This document shows, one piece after another, positions 8,681 through 20,006 of a DNA stretch of 64,000 bases. Position 1 is the stretch's first letter. The number at the start of each line of letters is the position of its first letter. Below the pieces are notes generated by a model. It was not told where the DNA came from and did not search any database. It saw only the letters and a program-made list of their open reading frames with translations. The DNA is from Sideroxydans sp. (lineage in GTDB: Bacteria; Pseudomonadota; Gammaproteobacteria; Burkholderiales; Gallionellaceae): the NCBI GenBank assembly GCA_028710605.1, contig JAQTTU010000005.1, positions 62,001 to 126,000 on the forward strand, in the 5' to 3' direction. Made by a program: the position numbers and the translations under genes.

Positions 8681-8872
8681 TTACTTTGCGGCAGCAGGTG
8701 CAGCAGCTGCAGGAGCGGAAGCAGCTTCAACAGCGGAAGCAGCAGCAGGTGCAGAGGCAGCAACTTCAACAGCAGGAGCAGCAACCGGTGCGGCAGTAGT
8801 TTCAGCAGCTTTTTGGCCGCAAGCGGTCAGGGACAGAGCAAACAGGGCAGCAATCAGGGCAGTGAGTTTCAT
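8681..8872 (-). CDS. Small Ala/Pro-rich lipoprotein
   Basis: 63 residues. MKLTALIAALFALSLTAC is a lipoprotein signal with lipobox LTAC, followed by GQKAAETT and a low-complexity Ala/Pro/Val/Glu tail. Such proteins are common in this group and act as small envelope lipoproteins; no specific role can be assigned. The DNA is repetitive (GCAGCAG-type), so length may vary between strains. It ends at the shared terminator at 8635-8666. Confidence 0.7.
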   Translation of the reverse strand: MKLTALIAALFALSLTACGQKAAETTAAPVAAPAVEVAASAPAAASAVEAASAPAAAAPAAAK

Positions 8873-9001
8873 TTCGTTTCTTCCTATCGTTCAATAGAAC
8901 TACAACATTAAGTGAGGGTCAGTAAAGCAATACCTATGCAGCAACCCTCCCACTGCAAAAGGCGCGGCATTCTAGCAAGTCCTACAGGAAAAGCTAGTGG
9001 G

Positions 9002-9493
9002 TTACAACCCTAATTTTGTGGCGGTTGCGCCGGAGTGTGAGGATTGCCACATTTCCTGAAAACGCGCATTGAGCAGGCGCGCGCCCTCCGGGTCGTTTTT
9101 GGCGAGCAGGCCGCGCGTGTCGTCAAAGTGATAGCGGCGCACGTAATTTGCGTTGTCGGCTACGGCGAACGGATCGGTCACATTTTTCATGTGCGACGGG
9201 GTTTGGAAAATTGCCATGCTGTGGCTGAATTCGCGCAACAGCATCATCATGCGAGGGCAAAAGCGAACCAAGTGTTGCGTGTTGTGCGCCAGCAATTGCA
9301 GGCGGTTGTTCGGGCTGCCCAGAAGAAAACGGCGCAATACAACATAGCGCGCTTCGGAATTGAATCCCATATCGGAAAAATCATTTTCGAAGATATTCAG
9401 CGAGCGTTTTGCCGATGCACACACGTCGTCCAGCGCCGCGATGTAATCGGTCGCGCCGTCAAACAAGGTATGTTGCAGTGCGTCATCGTTCAT
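9002..9493 (-). CDS. Conserved protein of unknown function, downstream of cupin
   Basis: 163 residues, soluble, no signal peptide. The first half (FDGATDYIAALDDVCASAKR, then RRFLLGSPNNRLQLLAHNTQHL) recalls a phospholipase D-like alpha/beta unit, but no HKD motif is present, so I do not assign activity. The start ATG 9493 lies three bases after the stop of the upstream cupin gene, so the two are almost certainly co-transcribed. Confidence 0.75.
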   Translation of the reverse strand: MNDDALQHTLFDGATDYIAALDDVCASAKRSLNIFENDFSDMGFNSEARYVVLRRFLLGSPNNRLQLLAHNTQHLVRFCPRMMMLLREFSHSMAIFQTPSHMKNVTDPFAVADNANYVRRYHFDDTRGLLAKNDPEGARLLNARFQEMWQSSHSGATATKLGL

Positions 9494-9495
9494 AG

Positions 9496-10635
9496 TCAGC
9501 GTTGTTTTGCGGCTGTAGCGGGCGCGAGATAGCCGTCCAGATACCACTCGTAAAGCAGCGCCAAGACGGCTTGTGTCGGCTTGTCGGTGGCAGGCAGCGC
9601 GCGCGTGTCAGCCAGTTCGCGCAGCGTGCGGTAAGCCGCCTTGCTCAGCGGGTGGTCTTCACCGTTGATGAATACAGTACTGCCGAAGCATTGCATTTGT
9701 GTTTTCTTGTCCAGCACCACGCCGGATTTTCGCAGTGCTTGTGCAAATTTCGCTTCGCTCATTGGTCTGGCAGGAGTATCGAAGAAGATATGCGGCTTGG
9801 GGTCGCTCAAATAGCAGCCGAGGAAGTTGGCAACATCCTCATCGTCCCAGCGCACCTGGCGGATGGCTTGCGCGACTTGCTGCAACATGTCCGGCCCGAT
9901 CTCGGAAGGATGTTTTTGCAGTTTCAAATCCGGGTCGGCATACATTCCGTTCACGCAAATGCGGTCTTGCAGATAAACCAAGAACTGCTCCGCCAGCTCC
10001 TGATAGGCCGGCGTGCGGAAACCGATGGAATAGGTCATGCAGTTGTCGTCTTCGGCGATGCCGTTGTGGGCGCAGTGTGGCGGCAGATACAGCATATCGC
10101 CCGCTTCCAGCACCCATTCCTGTTCCACGCGAAAATCTTTCAGTACGCGCAACGGTGCGCCCTCGATCAGCGTTTGATCTTTTTGCGTGGAAATCTGCCA
10201 GCGCCTATGCCCGGTGCCTTGCAACAGAAATACGTCGTAAGCGTCAAAGTGCGGCCCAACCCCGCCGCCCTTGGGCGCGTAGCTCACCATCAGGTCGTCG
10301 AGACGTGCATGCGGGATAAAGTTGAACAGCTTGACTATGTCGGTTCCGGTTTGCAGGAAATGGTTGACACCCTGCACCAGCACCGACCACTTGGCTTTGC
10401 CGAAGTGCTGAAAGTCATTCGCGGTAAAAGGCGAATGCTGCAAGGTGAATTTGCCGCGCTGCTGCGTGACGATGCGCGCCTGCACATTCTCGTCGCAAGC
10501 CAGTTCGATCAACTGTTGGGGATTGAGCAAGCCCTTGAAGCCGGGCACCGCTTGGCGGATCAGCAAGGGTTTTTTTTGCCAATAACCGCGCAGGAATTGT
10601 TGCGGAGTCAGTCCGCCGAGTAAGGTATTTTTCAT
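9496..10635 (-). CDS. JmjC-type cupin, ribosomal protein hydroxylase-like (RoxA/YcfD)
   Basis: 379 residues. The Fe(II)/2-oxoglutarate site is visible as HFD in GVGPHFDAYDVFLLQG and a distal histidine in LYLPPHCAHNG, followed by a winged-helix-like C-terminal domain. The family includes E. coli YcfD/RoxA, which hydroxylates an arginine of ribosomal protein L16. Length and the N-terminal LLGGLTPQQFLRGYWQKKP segment fit RoxA well; substrate remains inferred. The ORF extends upstream, but ATG 10635 gives the usual N-terminus. It is divergent from bcp. Confidence 0.88.
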   Translation of the reverse strand: MKNTLLGGLTPQQFLRGYWQKKPLLIRQAVPGFKGLLNPQQLIELACDENVQARIVTQQRGKFTLQHSPFTANDFQHFGKAKWSVLVQGVNHFLQTGTDIVKLFNFIPHARLDDLMVSYAPKGGGVGPHFDAYDVFLLQGTGHRRWQISTQKDQTLIEGAPLRVLKDFRVEQEWVLEAGDMLYLPPHCAHNGIAEDDNCMTYSIGFRTPAYQELAEQFLVYLQDRICVNGMYADPDLKLQKHPSEIGPDMLQQVAQAIRQVRWDDEDVANFLGCYLSDPKPHIFFDTPARPMSEAKFAQALRKSGVVLDKKTQMQCFGSTVFINGEDHPLSKAAYRTLRELADTRALPATDKPTQAVLALLYEWYLDGYLAPATAAKQR

Positions 10636-10681
10636 GCGCGGATTATATCCCTGTCGTCGGCAATGGAAAGACCTTGCACAG

Positions 10682-10726
10682 AAAATTCCGTCATTCGCTG
10701 GGCGGAATTTTGGATAGAATGCGCCC
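10682..10726 (+). promoter_or_regulatory. bcp promoter with inverted repeat
   Basis: A -10 element TAGAAT (10715-10720) followed by GCGCCC lies 20 bases before the bcp start. Directly upstream is a perfect 9-bp inverted repeat, AAAATTCCG (10682-10690) and CGGAATTTT (10703-10711), covering the place where a -35 element would be. It may be an operator for a dimeric regulator. Confidence 0.5.
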
Positions 10727-10739
10727 TTGGGAGGAAGCC

Positions 10740-11225
10740 ATGCCAACACAAGCGGTAGCGTTGCATATTGGAATGGATGCGCCGCATTTTGAATTGCCGG
10801 ATGCGGACATGGAAGTGTTTAAGCTGGTTGCGCAGCAGGGAAAGCGCATTGTCGTGCTGTATTTTTATCCGAAAGACGGCACTCCGGGCTGCACCATGGA
10901 AGCGAACGAATTCTCCGATCTGGAAGAAGAATTCGCCAAACTGGATACGCGGGTGGTCGGTATCAGCCGCGACGACTGTATCAGCCACGCCTCATTTCGC
11001 GACCAATACGGGCTTTCGGTGTTGTTGTTGGCCGATCCCGAAGGGCGCGTTTGCAAGAAATACGGCGTGCTGTATGAGAAAGAAGTTGACGGGCACAGGA
11101 AACTCGCCATTCAGCGCTCCACTTTCGTCATCGACAAGCAGGGAAAGTTGCGCCATGTTTTGTACGGTGTCCACGCTCACGGACACCCGCAGGAAATTCT
11201 TAAATTGATAAAGGAAATGAAATGA
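10740..11225 (+). CDS. bcp: Thioredoxin-dependent peroxiredoxin (Bcp/PrxQ-like)
   Basis: 161 residues of the AhpC/TSA fold. Peroxidatic Cys 51 sits in TPGCTMEANEFSD; the YFYPKDGTPGC motif is standard. PrxQ/Bcp proteins of the E. coli type have a resolving Cys five residues later; here that position is Asn 56. Other cysteines (in RDDCISH and GRVCKKYG) are elsewhere, so this is either a 1-Cys form or uses another resolving residue. ATG 10740 is chosen for its GAGGAAG site. The stop overlaps the slyD-like start as ATGA. Confidence 0.92.
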   Translation: MPTQAVALHIGMDAPHFELPDADMEVFKLVAQQGKRIVVLYFYPKDGTPGCTMEANEFSDLEEEFAKLDTRVVGISRDDCISHASFRDQYGLSVLLLADPEGRVCKKYGVLYEKEVDGHRKLAIQRSTFVIDKQGKLRHVLYGVHAHGHPQEILKLIKEMK

Positions 11226-11707
11226 AGATCGAAAAAAACGCCGTAGTCTCGCTGGTATATGAACTGACCGATGCCAGCGGCGCGCTGCTGGAAAAAAATA
11301 GCGAACCCATCAGCTACCTGCACGGCGGCTACGACGGTATTTTCCCGCTGGTCGAAGAAGCGCTGCACGGCAAAGCCGTCGGCGACAAATTCTCCGTCAG
11401 CATGGAGCCGGACGATGCCTTCGGCGAATACGAACACGATCTGGTGCGCGCCGAACCGCGCAACATGTTCCCGGCGGATGTGGCGGTCGGCATGCAATTC
11501 GAAGGCGGCGCGGAAGGCGATGACGACGAAGATTTCATGCTCTACACCGTCACCGAAGTCACCGACGACGAAGTTACCGTCGATGGCAACCATCCGCTGG
11601 CCGGCAAAACGCTGGTGTTCTCCGGCACTGTCACCGGCGTGCGCGCTGCTACCGGCGAAGAGCTGACGCACGGGCATGTGCACGGCGACGGCGGGCATCA
11701 CCACTAA
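11222..11707 (+). CDS. slyD: FKBP-type peptidyl-prolyl isomerase, SlyD-like
   Basis: 161 residues. The FKBP strands (VSLVYELTDASGALLEKN, YLHGGYDGIFPLVEEALHG) enclose an insert-in-flap domain (DDAFGEYEHDLVRAEPRNMFP), the two-domain plan of SlyD, which combines prolyl isomerisation with chaperoning. The tail is His-rich (HGHVHGDGGHHH), like metal-binding SlyD tails linked to nickel handling. The tail is short compared with E. coli SlyD. It is translationally coupled to bcp. Confidence 0.92.
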   Translation: MKIEKNAVVSLVYELTDASGALLEKNSEPISYLHGGYDGIFPLVEEALHGKAVGDKFSVSMEPDDAFGEYEHDLVRAEPRNMFPADVAVGMQFEGGAEGDDDEDFMLYTVTEVTDDEVTVDGNHPLAGKTLVFSGTVTGVRAATGEELTHGHVHGDGGHHH

Positions 11708-11736
11708 GCCCGCTCTTGGGCGGACTGGAACATTCC

Positions 11737-12405
11737 ATGAAAAAATGGTTGCGTGAAAACCGGGGGTTCATCGTTTTCATTCTGTTATTCGCCGTCTTTC
11801 GCACGGCGGTAGCCGACTGGAATCCAATTCCCTCCGGCTCCATGCGTCCCAGCCTGCTCGAAGGTGACGTGGTGTATGTAAATCGGTTGGCATACGATCT
11901 AAAGTTGCCGTTGACCGATGTCGTACTTGCCCATCTTGGCGATCCGCGTCGTGGCGACATCGTCACCTTCACTTCCCCTGCCGATGGGAAAAGACTTATC
12001 AAACGTTTGGTTGCTGTGCCAGGCGATGTGGTTGAAATGCGCGACAAGAAACTGCTCATCAATGGCGAAGCGGCAGAATACAAATTGCTGGATGCCGCAA
12101 CTGAAGCGATGGGCGGCGGTTCGACGCTACCGGTTTTGCACCTTACCGAGAGATTGGGTGAAGAGCGGCGCACCATTCAATGGTTGCCGGATTTGATGAG
12201 GGCCTCGAATTTTGGCCCTGTAGCCATTCCTGCCGATCAATATTTGATGCTGGGCGATAATCGCGACAACAGCGCCGACTCGCGTTACATCGGCTTTATC
12301 CCGCGCCAGGTATTGATAGGGAAGGCCGAGCGAATTCTGGTTTCCGCCGCGATTCTGGATGATTGGCTTCCGCGCCCAGAACGCTTCGGCAAATCGCTTT
12401 ACTGA
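11737..12405 (+). CDS. lepB: Signal peptidase I
   Basis: 222 residues. An N-terminal membrane segment (FIVFILLFAVFRTAVA) is followed by the catalytic serine box PIPSGSM with Ser 35, the lysine box with Lys 89 in LIKRLVAVPGD, and LGDNRDNSADSRYIGFIPR. It cleaves signal peptides at the outer face of the inner membrane. It has one N-terminal membrane segment and is shorter than E. coli LepB, which has two. ATG 11737 follows a weak GGAA site. Its 3' end overlaps the convergent hypothetical gene by seven bases. Confidence 0.95.
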   Translation: MKKWLRENRGFIVFILLFAVFRTAVADWNPIPSGSMRPSLLEGDVVYVNRLAYDLKLPLTDVVLAHLGDPRRGDIVTFTSPADGKRLIKRLVAVPGDVVEMRDKKLLINGEAAEYKLLDAATEAMGGGSTLPVLHLTERLGEERRTIQWLPDLMRASNFGPVAIPADQYLMLGDNRDNSADSRYIGFIPRQVLIGKAERILVSAAILDDWLPRPERFGKSLY

Positions 12406-12815
12406 TTCTGTTGCGCGGCGAGTATGTGGCACAAATGCTCGTCGTTCGGATTCAGCGTGCAATACGCCACCGCATCGAACAATCCCTGAATTTCCGCCAA
12501 TGTGAAGTTGGCCAGCAAACGGTTGGCAATGTCTGTCTGTAACGGCAACATGCGCGACTGCCCATCCGGCAAATTGAAGCGAAACCCGGCAAGGCGTTTC
12601 AGGTCGCCTTCATCCTTGCTGAGGTCTTCCTGCTCGTCTTCCAGCGTGTCGTAATACGCTTCCAGTTCGTCCGCCAGTTCGTCCGCCAAGTCCTCGGGTA
12701 TCGCCACTATCAGCCCCATGTTGTCGTTGGTAGCGGTGCAAGGCACGCCGCGCTGTTCGGCGTATGCCACGAATTTGTCGCGCAGCGTATCTTCGAAAAA
12801 TATGTATTCAATCAT
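12399..12815 (-). CDS. Conserved acidic protein of unknown function
   Basis: 138 residues, acidic, soluble. It begins MIEYIFFEDTLRDKFVAYA and has a central acidic helix pair (DELADELEAYYDTLEDEQEDL). No catalytic motif or signal is visible. It lies downstream of proB, separated by 27 bases, in the same direction, and may be the last gene of the obg-proB transcript. I do not recognise a named family. Confidence 0.78.
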   Translation of the reverse strand: MIEYIFFEDTLRDKFVAYAEQRGVPCTATNDNMGLIVAIPEDLADELADELEAYYDTLEDEQEDLSKDEGDLKRLAGFRFNLPDGQSRMLPLQTDIANRLLANFTLAEIQGLFDAVAYCTLNPNDEHLCHILAAQQNQ

Positions 12816-12842
12816 GGCGGTTTTATCGGAAGGTTGAAGGTG

Positions 12843-15081
<2,239 letters not shown>

Positions 15082-15101
15082 ATTTTAACCGCTTGCGCGA
15101 T

Positions 15102-15359
15102 TTAAGCTGCGACGATGCTGACTGTCTTGCGCTTCAAAGCGCCCTTGACCGCAAACACCACCTTGCCGGTGATCTTGGCGAACAGGGTGTGATCCTTGCC
15201 CATGCCGACGTTGTCGCCTGCGTGAACTTGGGTGCCGCGCTGACGCACGATGATGCTGCCCGCGCTGATGAGTTCGCCGCCGTAGCTCTTGACACCCAGT
15301 CGTTTCGAGTGTGAGTCGCGACCGTTACTGGTACTGCCTCCGCCTTTTTTCGATGCCAT
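15102..15359 (-). CDS. rpmA: 50S ribosomal protein L27
   Basis: 85 residues beginning [20 protein letters not shown], the typical L27 N-terminus that reaches the peptidyl transferase centre, then [22 protein letters not shown] and [16 protein letters not shown]. There is no N-terminal cleavage extension of the Firmicutes type. It follows rplU by 18 bases with GAAGGAGC as ribosome site. Confidence 0.98.
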   Translation of the reverse strand: MASKKGGGSTSNGRDSHSKRLGVKSYGGELISAGSIIVRQRGTQVHAGDNVGMGKDHTLFAKITGKVVFAVKGALKRKTVSIVAA

Positions 15360-15377
15360 GTTCTAGCTCCTTCGGAA

Positions 15378-15689
15378 TTAAGCCGAGATGCCGTCGATGC
15401 GGATCTCAGTAAAGTTTTGACGATGTCCCTGATGCTTCTGGTAGTGCTTGCGACGACGCATCTTGAAGATGGTCACTTTGTCGTGGCGACCGTTGGCGAT
15501 GATAGTCGCCTTGACGGTAGCGCCGCTCAGCAGAGGCTTGCCAACGGAGACGGTGTCGCCATTGCCAACCATCAGCACTTTGTCCAATACAATCGCGCCG
15601 CCGACGTCGCCGTCAATGGATTCGATCTTGAGTGTTTCACCTTCGACAACGCGATATTGCTTGCCACCGGTTTTGATTACTGCGTACAT
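15378..15689 (-). CDS. rplU: 50S ribosomal protein L21
   Basis: 103 residues from [20 protein letters not shown] to the basic [21 protein letters not shown] end, a complete L21. An upstream in-frame ATG at 15746 would add 19 residues not found in L21, so ATG 15689 with its CGAGGTCG site is used. It heads the rplU-rpmA operon. Confidence 0.98.
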   Translation of the reverse strand: MYAVIKTGGKQYRVVEGETLKIESIDGDVGGAIVLDKVLMVGNGDTVSVGKPLLSGATVKATIIANGRHDKVTIFKMRRRKHYQKHQGHRQNFTEIRIDGISA

Positions 15690-15772
15690 AACGACCTCGC
15701 TGGATGCGGTTTTTAGTTGCGGCATAACCTGAAGGTTAGCCTTCACTGAAATCAGGATTTTCAGAGCCGCGC

Positions 15773-15800
15773 ATTATACATAAACACTTCGATTCGACAA
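15773..15800 (-). promoter_or_regulatory. Sigma-70 promoter of rplU
   Basis: On the minus strand TTGTCG (15800-15795), a 16-base spacer and TATAAT (15778-15773) preceded by TG (extended -10) and followed by GCGCGG. It lies about 85 bases before rplU. The GC-rich discriminator is characteristic of stringently controlled promoters. Confidence 0.85.
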
Positions 15801-15807
15801 ACCCTTT

Positions 15808-17064
15808 TTAGCGGCGCATCGAGTCGAAGAACTCGGCGTTGTTCTTGGTCGCCTTGACCTTGTCCAACAGAAACTCCATTGCTTCCAATTCATCCATCGG
15901 ATACAGCAGCTTGCGCAACAACCAGATGCGTTGCAGCAGATCCTGCTTGATGAGCAACTCTTCCTTGCGCGTACCGGAACGGTTGACGTTGATTGCCGGG
16001 TAGATGCGCTTTTCGGCCATGCGGCGATCCAGATGGATTTCCATATTGCCCGTGCCTTTGAATTCTTCGTAGATCACATCGTCCATGCGGCTGCCGGTAT
16101 CCACCAGCGCGGTGGCGATGATGGTGAGCGAGCCGCCCTCCTCGATGTTGCGCGCCGCGCCGAAGAAGCGTTTGGGGCGTTGCAGGGCATTGGCATCCAC
16201 ACCGCCGGTCAGTACCTTGCCGGAAGAAGGGATCACGGTGTTGTATGCGCGCGCCAGACGGGTGATGGAATCGAGCAGGATGACCACATCCTTTTTGTGT
16301 TCGACCAGACGCTTGGCCTTTTCCAGCACCATCTCGGCGACTTGCACGTGACGTGTGGCCGGTTCGTCGAAAGTGGAGGCAACCACTTCGCCGCGCACGG
16401 TGCGGCTCATCTCGGTCACTTCCTCGGGACGCTCGTCGATCAGCAACACGATCAGGATCGCATCGGGATTGTTGGCCGAAATGGAGTGGGCGATGTGTTG
16501 CAGCATGACTGTCTTGCCGGACTTGGGCGAGGCGACCAGCAAGCCGCGCTGGCCTTTGCCGATGGGCGCGACGATGTCGATGATGCGTCCGGTGATGTTT
16601 TCCTCGGCACGGATGTCCCGCTCCAGCGTCATGTGCACAGTCGGGAACAGCGGTGTCAGATTCTCGAACAGAATTTTGTTCTTGGCATTCTCCGGCGGTT
16701 CGCCGTTGACTTTATCGACCTTCACCAGCGCCACATAGCGCTCGCCTTCCTTAGGCGTGCGAATCTCGCCCTCGATCGAATCGCCGGTATGCAGGTTGAA
16801 GCGGCGCACCTGGCTGGGGCTGACGTAGATGTCATCCGGTCCGGCCAGATAGGAAGTGTCCGGCGAGCGCAGGAAGCCGAAGCCGTCCGGTAATACTTCC
16901 AGCGTGCCTTCGCCGAAAATGCTCTCGCCTTTTTTCGCCTGATTCTTCAGCAGCGCGAAGATCAAGTCCTGCTTGCGCATGCGGTTGGCATTGTCGATTT
17001 GGTTGGTGGTGGCCATTTCCACCAGCTCGGTGATGTGTTTGGTCTTGAGGTCAGATAAGTGCAT
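15808..17064 (-). CDS. rho: Transcription termination factor Rho
   Basis: 418 residues, full length. The N-terminal helical and cold-shock-like RNA-binding region (about 1-125; [22 protein letters not shown]) precedes the RecA-type ATPase with Walker [10 protein letters not shown], Walker [17 protein letters not shown], and the Q/R-loop regions. Rho is a hexameric RNA helicase that ends transcription. It is preceded by a 182-base leader before trxA, consistent with the common trxA-rho order. Confidence 0.98.
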   Translation of the reverse strand: MHLSDLKTKHITELVEMATTNQIDNANRMRKQDLIFALLKNQAKKGESIFGEGTLEVLPDGFGFLRSPDTSYLAGPDDIYVSPSQVRRFNLHTGDSIEGEIRTPKEGERYVALVKVDKVNGEPPENAKNKILFENLTPLFPTVHMTLERDIRAEENITGRIIDIVAPIGKGQRGLLVASPKSGKTVMLQHIAHSISANNPDAILIVLLIDERPEEVTEMSRTVRGEVVASTFDEPATRHVQVAEMVLEKAKRLVEHKKDVVILLDSITRLARAYNTVIPSSGKVLTGGVDANALQRPKRFFGAARNIEEGGSLTIIATALVDTGSRMDDVIYEEFKGTGNMEIHLDRRMAEKRIYPAINVNRSGTRKEELLIKQDLLQRIWLLRKLLYPMDELEAMEFLLDKVKATKNNAEFFDSMRR

Positions 17065-17246
17065 TTTGGATGGGGCGCGGTTGCGCTAGGTTATTGAGAG
17101 TTGCCGGGGAAGTGGGACAGATTAATATTGGGAGGTTGTTGCGAAAAATCCCGCGCCGAACTGCCGTGAATGTCTTTAACTTGCTTGTTTTGATTGTGAG
17201 AGTTTCAGGACGAAACAGCGCAGGTACGGGCGGGAGATTAAAGGGT

Positions 17247-17573
17247 TCAAATATGGCTGTCAATGAACGCGGTGAGTTGCGACTTGGATAATGCGCCGAC
17301 TTTGGTCGCTTCGATGTTACCGTTCTTGAACAACATCAGCGTCGGGATGCCGCGCACGCCGTACTTTTGCGGGGTCTGCTGGTTTTCATCGACATTCAGC
17401 TTGGCGACGCTCAGGCGGCCCGCGTATTCCTTGGATACTTCATCCAGAATCGGCGCAATCATGCGGCAGGGGCCGCACCATTCGGCCCAGTAATCAACCA
17501 GTACGGGCAGCGGCGATTGCAATACCTCGGCGGTGAAAGTGGCATCGGTGACATAACGGATATGTTCGCTCAT
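17247..17573 (-). CDS. trxA: Thioredoxin
   Basis: 108 residues with WCGPC at 32-36, buried Asp 27 and the cis-proline in [12 protein letters not shown]: a standard thioredoxin 1. It donates electrons to reductases such as the APS reductase (cysH) and peroxiredoxin (bcp) in this window. Gene order trxA-rho is widespread in proteobacteria. Confidence 0.97.
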   Translation of the reverse strand: MSEHIRYVTDATFTAEVLQSPLPVLVDYWAEWCGPCRMIAPILDEVSKEYAGRLSVAKLNVDENQQTPQKYGVRGIPTLMLFKNGNIEATKVGALSKSQLTAFIDSHI

Positions 17574-17748
17574 GTTGGGTTCTCGCTATTTGGTTGGATT
17601 AAATATTTGGTATTAGAGTTTGTTGCGGTCTGATGCCGCTTGGAAGTACAACAGGAATGGGCGGCATCCTAACCAAAAAAATCCGGGTTGGGAAGGTGTT
17701 TTGCCGTATGCGCGCTAACCCATTGATCCTGCAAACCGCATAATCTGG

Positions 17749-18297
17749 TCAAATCCGGCGTACCAAACCGGTTTCGACTTCGTTGCGCTTTGCTGTTCCG
17801 GCCAGTCTTTCAACCAGCGTCAACGCGAAATCCATGGCAGTGCCGGGTCCGCGCGAGGTGATGAGTTTGCCGTCCTCGACCACGTTCTGCATTTGGCGCA
17901 AAACTTTGGGAAAGGCATCCAGCGAGCCGGGAAAGCTGGTGGCGCGCTTGCCGTCGAGCAAGCCCGCCTTTGCCAGTACCGCAGGCGCGGCGCAGATGGC
18001 GCAGACGTAACGGCCTTGCGCTGCCATGTCTTGCACCAGCTTGATGATGCGCGCATCGGCCTTGAGGTTGTTGCTGCCGGGCTGTCCGCCGGGCAACACC
18101 ACCATATCGAAATCGCGCGTAAGCGCTTCATCCAGCGACAGGTCTGGAATCAGCCGTGTGCCGCGACTGCCGCGTACCGGCTGCCCGTCAAGACTGGCGC
18201 ACACGGCTTCAATGCCGGCTCGCCGCAAAATATCCATGACAGTAACGGCTTCGAGCTCTTCGCTGCCTTGGGCGAGCGTGACGAGAACCGACTTCAT
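17749..18297 (-). CDS. DJ-1/PfpI family protein (YajL-like)
   Basis: 182 residues. The nucleophile elbow ICAAPAVLAKAG holds the conserved Cys, and the N-terminal EELEAVTVMDILRRAGIEA holds the Glu that hydrogen-bonds to it. The length and LPGGQPGSNNL motif fit the YajL/DJ-1 branch, linked to protection from oxidative or carbonyl damage; the exact activity in this family is debated. ATG 18297 is used because AGGAAAT precedes it. It abuts the PAP2 gene with one base between. Confidence 0.88.
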   Translation of the reverse strand: MKSVLVTLAQGSEELEAVTVMDILRRAGIEAVCASLDGQPVRGSRGTRLIPDLSLDEALTRDFDMVVLPGGQPGSNNLKADARIIKLVQDMAAQGRYVCAICAAPAVLAKAGLLDGKRATSFPGSLDAFPKVLRQMQNVVEDGKLITSRGPGTAMDFALTLVERLAGTAKRNEVETGLVRRI

Positions 18298-18298
18298 T

Positions 18299-19081
18299 TC
18301 AAAATTTCCTAACCAGACGGACACCGAGGAGTCCGGGGGATAAGTCGGGCTGCAAGGACAGCTTGTTGGAGCGCAATGATTTGTTATGTGCCACCACACT
18401 GTTGCCGACCAGCGTGCCTATGACCGCACCCAGCAACACATCCGACGCGAAGTGCGCATCATGGTAGGTGCGGGCTACACCCACCAGTCCCGCGACGGAA
18501 TAGGCCGTATAACCTACCCATGCTTCATCGTAGTGACTTGAGATGACCGAAGCCAGCGCGAAAGCTTCGGTGGTGTGGCCGGAAGGGAAGGAAGCATTGG
18601 GATCGCTGAGCGGCCGGAAATGGGCGATCCCCACGTTGTCGCGCGGACGGCTGCGACCGACAGTCAGCTTGATGGTGGTCGAAACTAGGCCGCTGGCAAT
18701 GATGCTGGCCGCCAGACCGTCTTGTGCCACTTCCACGGCATTTTGGTTATCGCCAGCTATACCCGCCAAATAAAACCCGCCCAGTACGACGGGCGCGTAC
18801 TGCGAGCCGAAACGTTCGACTTGGATGAAGGGATCGCTGCCGGTGTGTCGGCGCATCTCGTCGCGCCAAGGGCGGTCTATCACCACGGCGGTGCCCAACA
18901 CGGCAAGCGATGTCCAGCCGACCTTGCGCCAATCCGCCTCATCCCAGCGGGCGGGGGCAGTGACGACATGCTTCATGTCGTCGATAACGAGTTCGGGATA
19001 GGAAAGTTCGTCGGCGCTGGCGGTGTGCGTCAGACACAACGCCAGCAAGGGCAGGCAGAAAAAACGCAGAGAGGTTTTCAA
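18299..19081 (-). CDS. PAP2-family phosphatase, exported
   Basis: 260 residues with a signal peptide ([22 protein letters not shown]). All three phosphatase motifs are present: [20 protein letters not shown], and [13 protein letters not shown]. The family removes phosphate from lipid phosphates such as undecaprenyl pyrophosphate or phosphatidate. I place the start at TTG 19081, which overlaps the yajQ stop (TTGA); no ATG lies near the signal peptide and the longer ORF runs back into yajQ. Few membrane helices are evident, so it may be periplasmic or outer-membrane associated. Confidence 0.82.
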   Translation of the reverse strand: MKTSLRFFCLPLLALCLTHTASADELSYPELVIDDMKHVVTAPARWDEADWRKVGWTSLAVLGTAVVIDRPWRDEMRRHTGSDPFIQVERFGSQYAPVVLGGFYLAGIAGDNQNAVEVAQDGLAASIIASGLVSTTIKLTVGRSRPRDNVGIAHFRPLSDPNASFPSGHTTEAFALASVISSHYDEAWVGYTAYSVAGLVGVARTYHDAHFASDVLLGAVIGTLVGNSVVAHNKSLRSNKLSLQPDLSPGLLGVRLVRKF

Positions 19082-19566
19082 TCGCGGAAGTTCTGGTATT
19101 GCAGCGGAAAGTCGGTGATCGTCTTCTTGACGAAGGCGATTGCGGCTTGCAGGTCGTCGCGGTTCTTGCCGGTCACGCGCACGGTGTCGCCCTGGATACT
19201 GGCTTGCACCTTCATCTTGCTGTCCTTGATGTGTTTGACGATCTTCTTCGCCAGTTCGATTTCCACGCCGACCTTGACGGTGCAGGCGCGCTTGACCTTG
19301 TTGCCGCTGACTTTTTCGATCTTGTCGCTGACTTCCAGACACTTGATATCGACACCGCGCTTGGTCAGTTTGCCGTTAAGGATTTCCTGTACCTGATTCA
19401 TCTGGAATTCGTTGTCGGCATGAACCGTGAGCACCAGCTCCGCCTGCTCCACGCGCGCATCCGAGCCCTTGAAATCGAAGCGCGTGCTGACTTCCTTGTT
19501 GGTCTGCTCGACCGCGTTCTTGACTTCGGTTTTTTCTACTTCGGAAACGATGTCGAAAGAGGGCAT
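19078..19566 (-). CDS. yajQ: YajQ-family nucleotide-binding protein
   Basis: 162 residues from [20 protein letters not shown] to the end; two ferredoxin-like repeats typical of YajQ. Members bind cyclic di-GMP in Xanthomonas and have been linked to RNA or nucleotide binding elsewhere. The ATG at 19566 has GGAGAACACC upstream. The stop overlaps the PAP2 TTG start, so the genes are coupled. Confidence 0.93.
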   Translation of the reverse strand: MPSFDIVSEVEKTEVKNAVEQTNKEVSTRFDFKGSDARVEQAELVLTVHADNEFQMNQVQEILNGKLTKRGVDIKCLEVSDKIEKVSGNKVKRACTVKVGVEIELAKKIVKHIKDSKMKVQASIQGDTVRVTGKNRDDLQAAIAFVKKTITDFPLQYQNFRD

Positions 19567-19598
19567 GGTGTTCTCCAAAAAACTAAAAAACTTGTTTG

Positions 19599-19658
19599 CC
19601 CGCAGATTTCGCAGATTCACGCAGATTTTAATCTTGCGTAATCCGTGTAATCTGCGGG
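19599..19658. repeat. CAGATT-type intergenic hairpin
   Basis: CCGCAGATTTCGCAGATT on the left is mirrored by GTGTAATCTGCGG on the right, forming a long imperfect hairpin between ppnP and yajQ. The same CGCAGATTA units occur at 33903-34045 and 57374-57494. Confidence 0.7.
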
Positions 19659-19672
19659 GAGAGGTTTTTCTA

Positions 19673-19993
19673 TCAGCCGAAGCTGCAAACGTAATGCACG
19701 GCATCCGCGCCGGTATGAATATCAAAGCTGCCGTTGGCGGCCACGCTGAAGCTGCTGCCTTCGTTGTAAGTCTTGAAGCCGGACTCTCCGGCGATCTTCA
19801 CCTGGCAGGTGCCGCCGCTGATCTCCATCAACTCCGGCGCGCCGACGTTGAACGTGAGCTGGCTGTTGGGCAGCACCACGCCCACGGTTTTGCGCGAGCC
19901 GTCGGGGAAGAACACCGAGTGCGACACGCACTTGCCGTCGAAGAATACATTGGCTTTTTTGCCGACGCTGACGTTTTCAATTTTGTCTGACAT
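19673..19993 (-). CDS. ppnP: Pyrimidine/purine nucleoside phosphorylase (PpnP)
   Basis: 106 residues, a single cupin barrel of the DUF1255/YaiE family, beginning [20 protein letters not shown] with the characteristic [14 protein letters not shown] strand. E. coli PpnP cleaves a range of nucleosides by phosphorolysis. GAGGAAAATC precedes the start. It lies 13 bases after the macro-domain gene, so both may form one transcript concerned with nucleoside or ADP-ribose metabolism. Confidence 0.9.
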   Translation of the reverse strand: MSDKIENVSVGKKANVFFDGKCVSHSVFFPDGSRKTVGVVLPNSQLTFNVGAPELMEISGGTCQVKIAGESGFKTYNEGSSFSVAANGSFDIHTGADAVHYVCSFG

Positions 19994-20006
19994 GCTGATT
20001 TTCCTC

